From NCBI GenBank assembly GCA_028689545.1, contig JAQVCX010000006.1, positions 1-64,000 of the forward strand: a stretch of DNA of 64,000 bases, read 5' to 3'. Position 1 is the first letter of the stretch. Every line of letters begins with the position of its first letter. Shown here piece by piece: positions 15,540 to 25,035 of this stretch. A program made the translations under genes and the position numbers. This stretch comes from Parabacteroides sp. (GTDB taxonomy: Bacteria; Bacteroidota; Bacteroidia; Bacteroidales; Tannerellaceae). The notes under the pieces were generated by a model. It saw nothing but the letters and a program-made list of their open reading frames with translations. It was not told where the DNA came from and searched no databases.

Positions 15540-17339
15540 TTATGATTTACGGTTATTTTTTCCACCAATCGTCCACCTCTTTGCTCGGTTGTAGGTTTCC
15601 CACATACGAGCGTATTCTCCTTTAAGAGCAAGTAGCTGCTCATGTGTTCCCTGCTCGGCTATCACACCCTTATCTACATACAGAATTCGGTCGGCATTGG
15701 TGATTGTAGACAATCGGTGAGCGATGACCAATACTGTCTTTCCTTTGATGAGATGAGAGAATGCTGCCAGAATCTTACCTTCGTTTTCGGGGTCGGCAAA
15801 GGCGGTGGCTTCGTCCAGCAAGATAATAGGGGAGTCTTTTAATATGGCGCGAGCCAAGGCTATGCGTTGTGCTTCACCACCAGAGAGGTAGATGCCTCCT
15901 TCGCCTACCAATGTCTGATAACCATTGGGCAAGGCTTCTATAAACTCATGGCATTGAGCGGCACAGGCAGCCCGTGCCACTTCCTCAAAGGTTGCAGTCT
16001 TGTTACCCATACGGATATTCTCCTCGATGGTATCGAAGAAGAGCATATTATCCTGAAAGACAAAAGCGACGTTGTCCATCAACACCGAAGTGGGAATCTC
16101 TTTGACTGGCACTCCTCCTATTAAGATTTCTCCGCTTTGAACGTCCCAAAAGCGGGCGGCAAGCATAGCAACGGTACTTTTACCGGCTCCCGAAGGACCG
16201 ACTAATGCAGTTATCGTACCGGGATGGGAGATGAAAGATATCGCTTTGAGTATCGGCGTGGTGTCGTAGGCAAAAGAGACGTTGCGAAATTCCACTGAAG
16301 CGTCTTTGGGGTGTCGGGGAATGTCAGGCTCTTCGATTTCGTCCATATAGAGAATGTCATCAATCTTCTGTACCCCCATGTTGTTCTGATTCAGAAAGCT
16401 GCCTATCCACAAGAGTTTAAGCACGGGAAAGAAAACAGCCACGCCGAAAAACAGGAACATGAGTAGCACCGGCACGAAAGTGGCATACGAGGCACTCCTC
16501 ACAAGCAGCCACACTGCCACGGGAATGATGAAGAGTAGTGCCGAAGAGAGTATGGTAAGGAAACCTACATATGTGGGTTGGTATTGTACGTTTACCTCGT
16601 TGGCAAATTTGCGGTACTCCTTGATGTCGTCATTGAGTTTGCGATAGGCATCGGTCGATTCGGTGAAGGTCTTCACCACCTGAATACCGCGAATATATTC
16701 CACAATACTGGCATTCATTCTGCCTAAGGTCTCCACATACCGTTTGGAAACCTCCCGGATTTTTTTGCCGGTGTACATTCTTCCCATCACATAGAATGCC
16801 ATCGCCAGCACAGCCAATACTATGATAGCCAACCGCCAGTCTACGGCAAAAATATAGCTGACGAGAATCAGCGGAAAAAGTACGGCAGTTACGATGTCTG
16901 GGATATGGTGGGCAATAAACAGTTCGATGCGCTCCACGTCGTCGCTCATTATTTTCTTCAGTTCTCCCGAAGCCCGGCGGGAAAAGAACCCCAAGGGCAA
17001 ACGAACCATTTTTTGTGCTAGCTGCATTCGTATTTCATACAGAATGTTGAAAGCGGCAATGTGCGAGAGCATGAGGGAAGCAAACGTGAGCACTCCGAAA
17101 GCGAAGAAAGCTCCCAAGGCGATATAGCTCCACAGCCAGATGTATGCCTTGTCAATCAATGAGGGATCAAGCGCATGCTCTGCCAACTCGATGAGAATAT
17201 TGTACACCGCTATGATCGGCACAAGCTGCACGATGGCGGTGATAACTGCCAACAACATCGCTCCGATGAGCAGCCGACCTTTAGTGCCGGCAATTTCTAT
17301 CAACCGTGCCAGCCCGGTCTTGCGTTTATTTGTATCCAT
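15540..17339 (-). CDS. ABC half transporter (fused membrane and ATPase), siderophore-type
   Basis: This 599-aa type IV (exporter-fold) ABC half transporter has about six membrane helices in the first 310 residues, then an ATPase with Walker A GPSGAGKST, signature YLSGGEAQRI and Walker B IILLDEATAFADPENE. The DEATAFADPENE form is common in YbtPQ/IrtAB-like siderophore importers, which use this fold for uptake. It lies 4 bp after the partner gene at 17344, so the two probably form a heterodimer. With the upstream TonB receptor and DUF4374 lipoprotein, the likely job is moving a siderophore or metal chelate across the inner membrane. Export of a peptide or drug is an alternative. Confidence 0.8.
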   Translation of the reverse strand: MDTNKRKTGLARLIEIAGTKGRLLIGAMLLAVITAIVQLVPIIAVYNILIELAEHALDPSLIDKAYIWLWSYIALGAFFAFGVLTFASLMLSHIAAFNILYEIRMQLAQKMVRLPLGFFSRRASGELKKIMSDDVERIELFIAHHIPDIVTAVLFPLILVSYIFAVDWRLAIIVLAVLAMAFYVMGRMYTGKKIREVSKRYVETLGRMNASIVEYIRGIQVVKTFTESTDAYRKLNDDIKEYRKFANEVNVQYQPTYVGFLTILSSALLFIIPVAVWLLVRSASYATFVPVLLMFLFFGVAVFFPVLKLLWIGSFLNQNNMGVQKIDDILYMDEIEEPDIPRHPKDASVEFRNVSFAYDTTPILKAISFISHPGTITALVGPSGAGKSTVAMLAARFWDVQSGEILIGGVPVKEIPTSVLMDNVAFVFQDNMLFFDTIEENIRMGNKTATFEEVARAACAAQCHEFIEALPNGYQTLVGEGGIYLSGGEAQRIALARAILKDSPIILLDEATAFADPENEGKILAAFSHLIKGKTVLVIAHRLSTITNADRILYVDKGVIAEQGTHEQLLALKGEYARMWETYNRAKRWTIGGKNNRKS

Positions 17340-17343
17340 AGCC

Positions 17344-19110
17344 TTACTGTTTATTCGATTGTTTGAACTTCCATCCTTTTACCCGTTGTTGTTCCTCCCA
17401 AAGATTGCGATACAGTCCTTCCTCTGCCAAAAGAGCTTGATGCTTGCCTTGCTGCACCACCCGTCCTTGGTCTATCACTACAATATTATTGGCATCTATC
17501 ACCGTGCCCAAGCGATGAGCGATGATGACTACAGTCTTTTCTTTCACCAAGTCGTTGATAGCATCTTGGATGTGAACCTCGTTTTCGGGATCGAGCGAAG
17601 CAGTTGCCTCGTCAAGCAACACGATGGGCGCATCTTTCAAAATGGCACGGGCAATAGAGATACGCTGTTTCTCTCCACCGGAGAGTGTGCTACCTCCTTC
17701 ACCCACCATCGTTTCGTAGCCATCAGGCATGGCGGTGATGAAGTTGTGGCATTGCGCCTTGCGTGCGGCAGCTTCTATCTCTTCACGGGTAGCTGTCTCA
17801 CGTCCCACGCGGATGTTGTTATAAATGGTATCGTTGAAGAGATACACATCCTGAAAGACGATGGAAACTTGTTGCATCAGTGTATGCACGGTGTAGTCTT
17901 TGATGTTTCGTCCGCCAAATAGGATTTCCCCCTCGCTTACATCCCAGAAACGGGCAATGAGTCGTGTCAATGTCGTTTTGCCCGAACCCGATGGCCCCAC
18001 AAAAGCGGTCAGTTCCTTTTCGGGAATGGTAAGTGATACATCCCGAAGTACGGGAATGTCGGCATTATAGCTGAAACTGACGTGACGGAACTCTATCTCT
18101 GAGTTGACAACATCTTCTATTATACCCTCCGGAAGTACGGGCGTTTTGCAAAGAGCATCAATGCGTTCGGCTCCCAGCTTCATGTAGTTGATGAGGGCGA
18201 TAAAGGTCAAGGCGTTGATGAGTGGGGCATAGATAGCCGATCCTGCCAGCAGGAACATGATGTAAACGGGCATGGAGACTTTGGCATTTAACAACATCGA
18301 GAAGCCAAGTAGCATAATAAGAACCAGACCGCCATTGAGCAGAGTGGAAGCCAGCGTGATGCTGGGTGCGGGAGCCGCTTCCAAACGGATGCTCTCCCGC
18401 TTGAGATCACGGAAAGCTCGTTCCAAGCGTTCAAACTTATTGCCGCTCAGGTTGAAAGCCTTAATCAGGCGGATACCTTGTATATACTCGATCATGCGCG
18501 AAGCGGCATTGGTCTTTATTTTTTGATGCCTCTTGCCCAAGGTTGCCACAAAATGATTGGTAAGCAACATCATAGGGTATGCCAATGGAATGACAGCCGC
18601 TGCCGCCAAAGCCAATTGCCAGTTAAAGAATAAGAGCGACACCAAAGCAACGATGGGCATCGCCAGCCCGCCAAAGAACTGACCGATAAGGTGAGTGGTA
18701 AGCATTTCCACATTGTTGTAGTCGCTGACAATGTATGCCCCGATGTCGCCGGGATCACGACTGTTGAAAAAACTCATCGGCAGGCGGCGCAAGTGATCGA
18801 CCACAGCCAAACGGCCGTTACAACATATTTCGTAGCCGTCGCGATAGGCTACGAGGTAGGCTTTCTTGCCAATTAACCAAAGGCAGATAAGAGAGATGAA
18901 GAGCAACAAGCACGCCCAACCGATGTTCACGAGATTTATCGACATGCCGGGATTTTGCAGAGGTTTGAATACCTCCCACACCACGAGTAGCATTGCCCCG
19001 TACGGTGCGCCACGGAAAAAGTACTCCGCAATCGTCCAGCCTATCAGCGGACGCAAGCGACGGGGCTGCCCCATCGTAGCGGAATTGAGTATTTGAGAGA
19101 GATTGTTCAT
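17344..19110 (-). CDS. Partner ABC half transporter (fused membrane and ATPase)
   Basis: This 588-aa half transporter has the same layout: membrane region to about residue 310, Walker A GPSGSGKTT, signature TLSGGEKQRISIARA and Walker B IVLLDEATASLDPENE. Both ATPase sites look complete, unlike heterodimers with one degenerate site. It is 4 bp upstream of its partner and about 140 bp downstream of the DUF4374 lipoprotein gene, which suggests a shared transcript with possible internal regulation in that gap. Confidence 0.8.
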   Translation of the reverse strand: MNNLSQILNSATMGQPRRLRPLIGWTIAEYFFRGAPYGAMLLVVWEVFKPLQNPGMSINLVNIGWACLLLFISLICLWLIGKKAYLVAYRDGYEICCNGRLAVVDHLRRLPMSFFNSRDPGDIGAYIVSDYNNVEMLTTHLIGQFFGGLAMPIVALVSLLFFNWQLALAAAAVIPLAYPMMLLTNHFVATLGKRHQKIKTNAASRMIEYIQGIRLIKAFNLSGNKFERLERAFRDLKRESIRLEAAPAPSITLASTLLNGGLVLIMLLGFSMLLNAKVSMPVYIMFLLAGSAIYAPLINALTFIALINYMKLGAERIDALCKTPVLPEGIIEDVVNSEIEFRHVSFSYNADIPVLRDVSLTIPEKELTAFVGPSGSGKTTLTRLIARFWDVSEGEILFGGRNIKDYTVHTLMQQVSIVFQDVYLFNDTIYNNIRVGRETATREEIEAAARKAQCHNFITAMPDGYETMVGEGGSTLSGGEKQRISIARAILKDAPIVLLDEATASLDPENEVHIQDAINDLVKEKTVVIIAHRLGTVIDANNIVVIDQGRVVQQGKHQALLAEEGLYRNLWEEQQRVKGWKFKQSNKQ

Positions 19111-19252
19111 AAGGATAAGGATGTTGTTTTGAAGATGAAGTCTTTTTTTTGAAAATTGCCGCTCATATAATGATTAGGCAATCAATGAAAAGGGCAAAGA
19201 GAAAGCCGATATTTCAACACTCGTCTTTGCCCTCCTGATTTTGGACTATCAC

Positions 19253-20482
19253 TTAGTTGAAAAAGTACATATATGCTATATTTCCACTTGTCGATAGTGC
19301 CTGTCGCACCTTTCCTGTTGTGGGATTGTATGCAAAAACGCCCGAAGCGTCTACACCATATGCAGCAAATAAGACTTCATCATTATGATATTCTATTGCC
19401 ACGCTATGACCATCTGTGTAGGGTATTCCTTCAATTTTCTTGATTGTTTTGGTGTTCAAGTCTATTATTACCGCCATGGAATTGCGTGCCGTATAAGGGT
19501 TATTGCCATTTAGCTCTACAATACCGACATAAGCAGCAACCTTTCCACTGCCAATATACTTGCAGTTGAATACCGTTGCCGATTTATAGGTACTTCCCTC
19601 AATGCTTGTGTTGCTCATATCCCACGTTTTGGTTTCGTCAAACTCTTGTTTTCCTGCAGGAATACAAACAAATCCATTTTTCAAGTATGTGGGGTCATAT
19701 CCGAAATAACCTGTACAAGCCATGTAAATGTCATTTTGTTCATTTGTAAATACCATCCCTTTTAGGAAAGGGCGGGTCGGAAAGCAAAGACCGCTCGTCT
19801 TCTCGGAAATTACTTTTACCACCTTGTCGGTTTTAGTATCAATAACAGCTACGTCAACCTGTCTATAGTCTGCAAATGGCATCCAGTTTTCTCCTATCTG
19901 ATCGAGAGGCAAGTAGTATAGACCATCACGCAAGATGCCGTAAGCAGGTTCCGGGCTTGCATCATTATGGGCATATTGCTTCAAGTCTATTTCTCCTTTC
20001 TTTTCCAAAGTCTTCGGGTTTACAATCATTATTCGTCCCAAAACATATGTGGGAATATAAGCCTTCTCTGCACTCACCTGTGTCAGGTTAATAGGATAAG
20101 AACCGGGAATAATCTGCATTTCTGCAGCTTTCTCCAATCCTTTGTAAGAACGTGCATATCTAATAATGGTTTGTGTACCTTTACCACCATGCTCAGGAAA
20201 GACAAAAACATCATTTCCCACAATAGAGATAGAGGCAGCAAAACCAGTTTGAATGCCCTTGTTCATACTCAAAGAACCCGATAGCGCAGGTATCTGTTGC
20301 AGATATGACTGTCCACTTGCTCCATCGGCATTTTTCACTGTTGTTTCTATCAGAATATTACCTTCTCCTCCCAAAGGATTGTTCGGACTTGGATGTTCTC
20401 CATTATTTTTCTCACACGATGCTACAAACAACATCATTACACTCATGGCTATAAGTTGCCAACTATTGAATACTACTTTCAT
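19253..20482 (-). CDS. DUF4374 (XusB-like) surface lipoprotein
   Basis: From ATG 20482 (a TTG eight codons upstream is less likely) the product is 409 aa with a lipoprotein signal ending in LFVASC. The rest has repeats of beta-propeller type and phrases typical of DUF4374, such as ISIVGNDVFVFPEHGG and YTDGHSVAIEYHNDEVLFAA. In Bacteroides the DUF4374-type XusB lipoprotein works with the TonB receptor XusA to capture iron-loaded foreign siderophores. The same lipoprotein-receptor pairing occurs here, 35 bp downstream of a TonB receptor gene. The ligand cannot be read from the sequence. Confidence 0.8.
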   Translation of the reverse strand: MKVVFNSWQLIAMSVMMLFVASCEKNNGEHPSPNNPLGGEGNILIETTVKNADGASGQSYLQQIPALSGSLSMNKGIQTGFAASISIVGNDVFVFPEHGGKGTQTIIRYARSYKGLEKAAEMQIIPGSYPINLTQVSAEKAYIPTYVLGRIMIVNPKTLEKKGEIDLKQYAHNDASPEPAYGILRDGLYYLPLDQIGENWMPFADYRQVDVAVIDTKTDKVVKVISEKTSGLCFPTRPFLKGMVFTNEQNDIYMACTGYFGYDPTYLKNGFVCIPAGKQEFDETKTWDMSNTSIEGSTYKSATVFNCKYIGSGKVAAYVGIVELNGNNPYTARNSMAVIIDLNTKTIKKIEGIPYTDGHSVAIEYHNDEVLFAAYGVDASGVFAYNPTTGKVRQALSTSGNIAYMYFFN

Positions 20483-20517
20483 TTTTATTTTTTTAATGAT
20501 TATCAATTGATTTGTAT

Positions 20518-22866
20518 TTATCTGAAGACGTATCGCAATTTCACTCCAAAACTTCTACCCGGTAAAGGACGATTAAACTCCGACAAAACTGTGGAACTGG
20601 TCAGATTCTTTATTTTACCCGATATGAACAGCCGTTGATTCATGAAACTGTACTCAAAGCCAAGATCTATCGTTGTACTTCGAGGGATGCGACGTTTTGC
20701 ATTCTCGGTTATTTCAAAGTCGTAGAGGTACTCTTCCACAAAAGCCAGATCGACAAATAGCCGTGTGTTTTGGCCTTTACCGCCGAAAAGATTTTCTTTG
20801 TGAAACTCCAAGCCTGCATTTGCCATGAAATAAGGAATATTGGGCATTCGTTTTCCTTTTGTTGCATTGGGTATATTACTGCCTTCCTCATGGCTTCTTA
20901 CATCACGTAAGTCTTGGTAAGTAACATTGCCATAAGTATATAAAAAAGGGAATATATCCGCCTTCACTTCAAACTCCACACCAAGGGTTCGCATTTCTCC
21001 GAAATTTTGGTATTGGGCGCCGAAAATCCCTTTTGTAAAGCGAATCATATCCTGTAAATACATATAGTATCCACTCAATTCTATTTGTAGATTACTCGGA
21101 TGGATTCCGGTTACATCGTAGAGCACACCTACATTTGCACTCAGGTTACGCTCAGGTAACAATCTCTCTGATGGACTAATGGTATAGCCGTCTCCTAACA
21201 ACTCATTTTCTGATGGAATGCGTACGTCATATCCCCCCGATAGTTTTACCATAAAGGAAGGTGTGAAGCGGTAGCGCATAGCGTTGCTAAACCCTATACT
21301 GTTCTTGTTTAGATTAATATCCTCTACAGGGATGTTCACATAAATGTTTTGATAGGATGTATTCATCGAATACCAATAATATCTCGACGTGAGCGAGTTA
21401 AGAAACTTGTCGTTTTTTGTGCGGTAATCGTAGGTCAGGCCTACCGTCCAGCTACGCATACGCGAGTCAAAATCTGTTTTCTTCCCCAAACTTTTTTCCT
21501 TGGTTGGATCTGAGGGATACCCATTGGCCAAGGTGAAAACCGAATTAAAACTGACGGAATGATGCTTGTCTATCAGATATTCCAGACTCAGCTTATTCAT
21601 AAGCGTAGCTTTTTTATTATCCGATTCTGATGCGTATCGTGTACCCAGCTCGCCACCATGGAGCGAAGGAGTAGGATAAGAAACCCCACTCCAATCGTAC
21701 CATACTTTAGCAGTGTCTACCAGCCCATATTGCGTATAGCCAATTGCTGTACTCATATCTAAGTCTAAGCCCTCTAACAGAAAATTGTCTTTCTCTAATT
21801 TATTGGCTAGCATATAAAGGCGCGACCTCGTATGCGCCTTTCTTATATCGGTTTCTATACCTTGTATTTCCTTGTAGGTATCAATAAATACGGGTTCAAA
21901 CTCAACTTCATCAAACCACCAGTTCTTGGCTTTAAGACTTCCTCCTACGAGTATTTTTCTGAAGTTGTCGTGATCGCGTTTGATTTTCAATCCTTTAACA
22001 TAAGGAGATTCCATCGTGTAATCATTGTCTGCATAAGTATAGCCTCCTCCAATGCCAAAGACCAATCCAGCATCTTTCAAGTTCCTTTTGAACACCGTTT
22101 GCGCCTTGTTTACATTAAACGACTCACGAGTATAGCTTAAATCAGCATAACGATCCGGATATTCTTTTATGACAATATTAACTGCTCCTCCCATTGATGA
22201 CCCTCCAAACTTGGCAGGAACCACGCCTTTGTATATCTCAATCCTATCAATCATATCAATAGGTATGTCATTGAGGTCAATAAAGTCTGACTGATCATTC
22301 AGAGGTGTTTCATCAATAAAGAAGCCTATGCGTTTGCCCTCTAAACCACGTACAGACAATCGAGAAGTGCTACCCACTCCTCCAGAAGAACGAATGGCAA
22401 CGCCTACGGTCTTCGCTAATATTCCTTGAACATCACTCACTGTCCCTTGCAGCTGCTTCATGCTGATGACCGATACGGGCATGGCTTGCTCCCGAATCTT
22501 GCGGGCTTCACTTTTGCCCATCACCACCACTTCGTCCAACGATTTGACTTCGGCTTTCAGGCGGATAATAGTTTTCTTTACATTCTCTTTACTTACGGTT
22601 ACTTTTTGGACTGCTGTTTGATAGCCCATAAACTTCACGGTGAATGTATAAGTACCGAAAGGAATGTCTGAAAAAGAAAACTCGCCATATTTGTTGGCTA
22701 CATCGCCCTTTTTCAGTTCCTCAATAAAGAGGGTTGCTCCGGGCAGTGGATCTTCGCCAGTGTTGTCGATAACCACGCCCGCAATCCGCCCCCCACCTGT
22801 TTGGGCGGATACACTGATGCTCATGAGCATCAGTATCAATAGAGAAAATAGTACTTTCTGTTTCAT
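20518..22866 (-). CDS. TonB-dependent receptor (XusA-like)
   Basis: This 782-aa outer-membrane receptor has a signal peptide ending in SISVSAQ, a CarboxypepD_reg-like domain (about 27-105), a plug domain (VSVISMKQLQGTVSDVQ, then RLSVRGLEGKRIGFFIDETP) and a beta-barrel ending in an aromatic/basic RYVFR. It lacks a SusD partner, so it is unlikely to be a glycan receptor. Pairing with a DUF4374 lipoprotein points to siderophore or haem-type cargo. Its ATG overlaps the stop of the preceding HU-like gene by 4 bp. Confidence 0.88.
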   Translation of the reverse strand: MKQKVLFSLLILMLMSISVSAQTGGGRIAGVVIDNTGEDPLPGATLFIEELKKGDVANKYGEFSFSDIPFGTYTFTVKFMGYQTAVQKVTVSKENVKKTIIRLKAEVKSLDEVVVMGKSEARKIREQAMPVSVISMKQLQGTVSDVQGILAKTVGVAIRSSGGVGSTSRLSVRGLEGKRIGFFIDETPLNDQSDFIDLNDIPIDMIDRIEIYKGVVPAKFGGSSMGGAVNIVIKEYPDRYADLSYTRESFNVNKAQTVFKRNLKDAGLVFGIGGGYTYADNDYTMESPYVKGLKIKRDHDNFRKILVGGSLKAKNWWFDEVEFEPVFIDTYKEIQGIETDIRKAHTRSRLYMLANKLEKDNFLLEGLDLDMSTAIGYTQYGLVDTAKVWYDWSGVSYPTPSLHGGELGTRYASESDNKKATLMNKLSLEYLIDKHHSVSFNSVFTLANGYPSDPTKEKSLGKKTDFDSRMRSWTVGLTYDYRTKNDKFLNSLTSRYYWYSMNTSYQNIYVNIPVEDINLNKNSIGFSNAMRYRFTPSFMVKLSGGYDVRIPSENELLGDGYTISPSERLLPERNLSANVGVLYDVTGIHPSNLQIELSGYYMYLQDMIRFTKGIFGAQYQNFGEMRTLGVEFEVKADIFPFLYTYGNVTYQDLRDVRSHEEGSNIPNATKGKRMPNIPYFMANAGLEFHKENLFGGKGQNTRLFVDLAFVEEYLYDFEITENAKRRIPRSTTIDLGFEYSFMNQRLFISGKIKNLTSSTVLSEFNRPLPGRSFGVKLRYVFR

Positions 22867-23171
22867 TGTTTATTTATATGATTGTTGGTTTCTCCTTGAA
22901 TGCTGGGATCGGGAGCTTCCGGCGTGGAAACGACTACAGGAGTTATACCTGAAGAGTTTCCTTCGGTTACTTTTTTTGTAAGTACCTCAACATCCTTAAA
23001 CTCTACTCTGGCAATCGCCTCTTTGGGATTGAGTATCGTTTCGTCAGCAATGAGTTTGGGCACTTCACGTTCTTTCAACATACCCGTAGAGCGTAGCACG
23101 GGATACCATTTGGCAGCTTCCTTCGGCTTGGAAAGTTTTTTGCGGGCTGCTTTGTTATAAAGTATAAGCAT
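22863..23171 (-). CDS. Short HU/IHF-like protein
   Basis: This 102-aa protein's first 75 residues resemble the N-terminal half of Bacteroidota HU-like (HU-HIG) proteins: WYPVLRSTGMLKEREVPKLI and ETILNPKEAIARVEFKDVEV. The DNA-binding beta-arm half is missing and is replaced by a Ser/Thr/Pro-rich tail (SSGITPVVVSTPEAPDPS). It may be truncated or a specialised small form. It is translationally coupled to the TonB receptor by a 4-bp overlap. A role in this metal operon is not obvious. Confidence 0.45.
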   Translation of the reverse strand: MLILYNKAARKKLSKPKEAAKWYPVLRSTGMLKEREVPKLIADETILNPKEAIARVEFKDVEVLTKKVTEGNSSGITPVVVSTPEAPDPSIQGETNNHINKQ

Positions 23172-23219
23172 AAATCGATCTTGTTTTGTGCCCTTTCGGG
23201 CAGTTATTAGTAGTAATTT

Positions 23220-23456
23220 TCAATATTTGAACTGTATATCTTCTCGTTCCATTTCTCCTTTGAGGTATGTGAGAAGAGTCTCCACATCGTCTCCTACTGT
23301 AAAGGCAATGCTCTCAATAGTAGTGCAATGCCCCAACGTACAAGTTGATACAGGATTAATTAAAGAAACATAGCGACTGTCTCGTTTCACCAGTCGATGA
23401 ATTAACTGCGGATAGGCAGTCAGAACCCGATGTATCGGGGTGTATTTATTGATGCT
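23220..23456 (-). CDS. DUF1858-like small protein
   Basis: I chose ATG 23456, which overlaps the methyltransferase stop as ATGA, over a longer ORF that would run back through that gene. The 78-aa product has the DUF1858 pattern: YTPIHRVLTAYPQLIHRLVK, then CTLGHCTTIESIAFTVGDDV, then a C-terminal helix. DUF1858 domains occur alone or fused to hybrid-cluster and redox proteins and often hold a Cys pair near a putative metal or cluster site. Here the Cys pair is CTLGHC. The function is unknown, probably linked to the methyltransferase it is coupled to. Confidence 0.6.
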   Translation of the reverse strand, partial: SINKYTPIHRVLTAYPQLIHRLVKRDSRYVSLINPVSTCTLGHCTTIESIAFTVGDDVETLLTYLKGEMEREDIQFKY

Positions 23457-24109
23457 CATCTGTCTATTGGTTTCATCATCGGTTGTTTTTTCGCTTGCAC
23501 GCATATTCGTTGCGATTTGCTCTCCGGCGAAATGTCGTAGGTCACATTTATAAATCCCGCTTGTTCCAGCATGCTTTGTATTTCTATGGGTGAGTAAATG
23601 CGCAGGTCGATATTCCTCACCCACTTTTCATTGCCTTTCTCGCTGTATGCCTCGTTGCAGATGTAGAACCTTCCTTCGGGTTTCAATACACGCAATACTT
23701 CCTTGAAGTTTTCCACTATATCATTCCAAAAGTAGATAGTTTCGAAAGCGGTTACAATATCGAAGCGGTTATCGTCAAAAGGAATGTTTGAAACATTCGC
23801 CTCTACGATAGATGCTCGTCCCTGACTGATAGCCGCCTTGTTCTTGCGACTCGCAATGTCCACGCACGTGGGTGAATAATCCATGCCGCAAACTAATCCA
23901 TGAGTTCGTTTGATGAAATTAGCTACGTTTTGCCCACCGCCACAACCAATATCGAGCACCGTTTCGCCACTGGAAAGTTTTACGAAGTTGTCAATGCACC
24001 AAAGAGAAATCCGGTTATGCCCTAGGTTCATCATTTTCACAATGCACCTACCCATAAAGCTATTCTTGGGTTTGCGGAAGTTTTGAAAGATGTTTTTTAT
24101 TATGCTCAT
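23456..24109 (-). CDS. Class I SAM-dependent methyltransferase
   Basis: This 217-aa protein has the SAM-binding motif I VLDIGCGGGQNVANF (about 52-66), an acidic motif II (SIVEANVSNIPF) and the post-motif FDIVTAFETIYFW. It resembles UbiE/small-molecule methyltransferases. Its position inside the siderophore-type operon suggests it methylates a small ligand, metal chelate or metalloid. No Cys cluster diagnostic of ArsM is visible. The substrate is unknown. Confidence 0.8.
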   Translation of the reverse strand: MSIIKNIFQNFRKPKNSFMGRCIVKMMNLGHNRISLWCIDNFVKLSSGETVLDIGCGGGQNVANFIKRTHGLVCGMDYSPTCVDIASRKNKAAISQGRASIVEANVSNIPFDDNRFDIVTAFETIYFWNDIVENFKEVLRVLKPEGRFYICNEAYSEKGNEKWVRNIDLRIYSPIEIQSMLEQAGFINVTYDISPESKSQRICVQAKKQPMMKPIDR

Positions 24110-24217
24110 AATTATTCTTTGTTTTTAAGTCTTTTCTTACTAAATATGATATGTCTATTATTTGCTGTGCGCGATGTCTAAAAAATGGTTGCTCAATCGC
24201 ATCAGTCGAACATTGGA

Positions 24218-24433
24218 CTACCAATGCTTGGGCAAGCCCCCCGTAAATGCTATATCAGCTCCTGTTTTCATCGCGACAATTAAGGGGATATTGCCCTCGC
24301 AGCAGTTGTGCTCTATCTGAAGGGTGTTGCGGCGTATGCCGTATGTGGCAAAAAAAGCAATAGCACTGCCTATGCCGGTGGATATACTGGCAAACAGTGT
24401 CAGAAGAAATGGAACAAATACTTGTTGTGACAT
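24218..24433 (-). pseudogene. Remnant of a ZIP-family metal transporter
   Basis: The first 28 residues (FVPFLLTLFASISTGIGSAI) match the first membrane helix of ZIP/ZupT zinc transporters. The rest is short, polar and carries a C-C pair (EHNCCEGN), with no further helices, and the ORF stops at 71 aa where ZIP proteins have over 250. It is probably a gene collapsed by internal deletion, within the metal operon. A real small membrane protein is the alternative. Confidence 0.45.
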
Positions 24434-24487
24434 GGCTATAACAGATTGGAAGTTAGTACTTCAAAAGAGAACGAAAATCTATTTTGT

Positions 24488-24527
24488 TCAAAAACAAAGC
24501 GAGTCGCTCTTTGCAGGCGACTCGCTT
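24488..24527 (-). terminator. Terminator after the two small cysteine-rich genes
   Basis: A perfect 11-bp inverted repeat, AAGCGAGTCGC (24497-24507) with GCGACTCGCTT (24517-24527), is followed on the minus strand by TTTGTTTTTG. It ends or attenuates the transcript from TetR through the small genes before the rest of the operon. Confidence 0.75.
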
Positions 24528-24577
24528 GATAGGATGAATTATTATTATTAAAAATGGGATGTTTCATACATCTGTTA

Positions 24578-24781
24578 CTAAATTAAGTCTGGTAAATCAG
24601 TCTCTGGACGTTCAATATCGATGCATTCTTTTTTAATTCTAATAGTCTCTTTGTTCAAAGCCTCTCTGGGCAGAGCGGATTTTCTGCTTTGTGTAACCCA
24701 CGATTCTTCGCAGAGGAAAAGTCCGTTTACTCCTTGCACAAGCGTTATTTCGCCGTTACTGATGATGTTGGTGATACTCAT
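24578..24781 (-). CDS. Small protein coupled to the cysteine-rich gene
   Basis: ATG 24781 overlaps the previous stop as ATGA and gives a 67-residue protein beginning MSITNIISNGEITLVQGVNG, with one Cys (FLCEESW) and a charged C-terminus. A longer reading from further upstream would overlap the neighbour more. I recognise no family. Its coupling to the Cys-rich gene suggests they act together. Confidence 0.5.
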   Translation of the reverse strand: MSITNIISNGEITLVQGVNGLFLCEESWVTQSRKSALPREALNKETIRIKKECIDIERPETDLPDLI

Positions 24782-25035
24782 ATATTGATTGTTTTTAGTT
24801 GTTCTATCGAAATGGTGCTGTATTTGACCTCCTGCACCAAGCGAAATCCTGCTTGACAAGACCTGCCGCATCTGCCCATGCAAGCAACGGGTGTCGGGTC
24901 GAACAGAAGATGGCTAAAGTGCTTCTTTTCCGAATCGAATACGAAAGAAATCCGATTGTCCACAATTGTACAACCGCTTCCACAAGGGTTGCATTGTAGG
25001 CAGGAGGATGTGTGGATGTTTCTATTTGTTTTCAT
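24778..25035 (-). CDS. Cysteine-rich small protein
   Basis: This 85-aa protein has two cysteine clusters: CLQCNPCGSGCTIVDN near the N-terminus and CMGRCGRSCQAGF after position 50. Spacing such as CxxCxxCxxxC suggests metal or iron-sulfur binding. There is no signal peptide, so it is probably cytosolic. It is coupled by ATGA overlap to tetR upstream and to the next small gene downstream. I do not recognise the family. A metal-sensing or metal-storage partner of the transport operon is plausible. Confidence 0.6.
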   Translation of the reverse strand: MKTNRNIHTSSCLQCNPCGSGCTIVDNRISFVFDSEKKHFSHLLFDPTPVACMGRCGRSCQAGFRLVQEVKYSTISIEQLKTINI

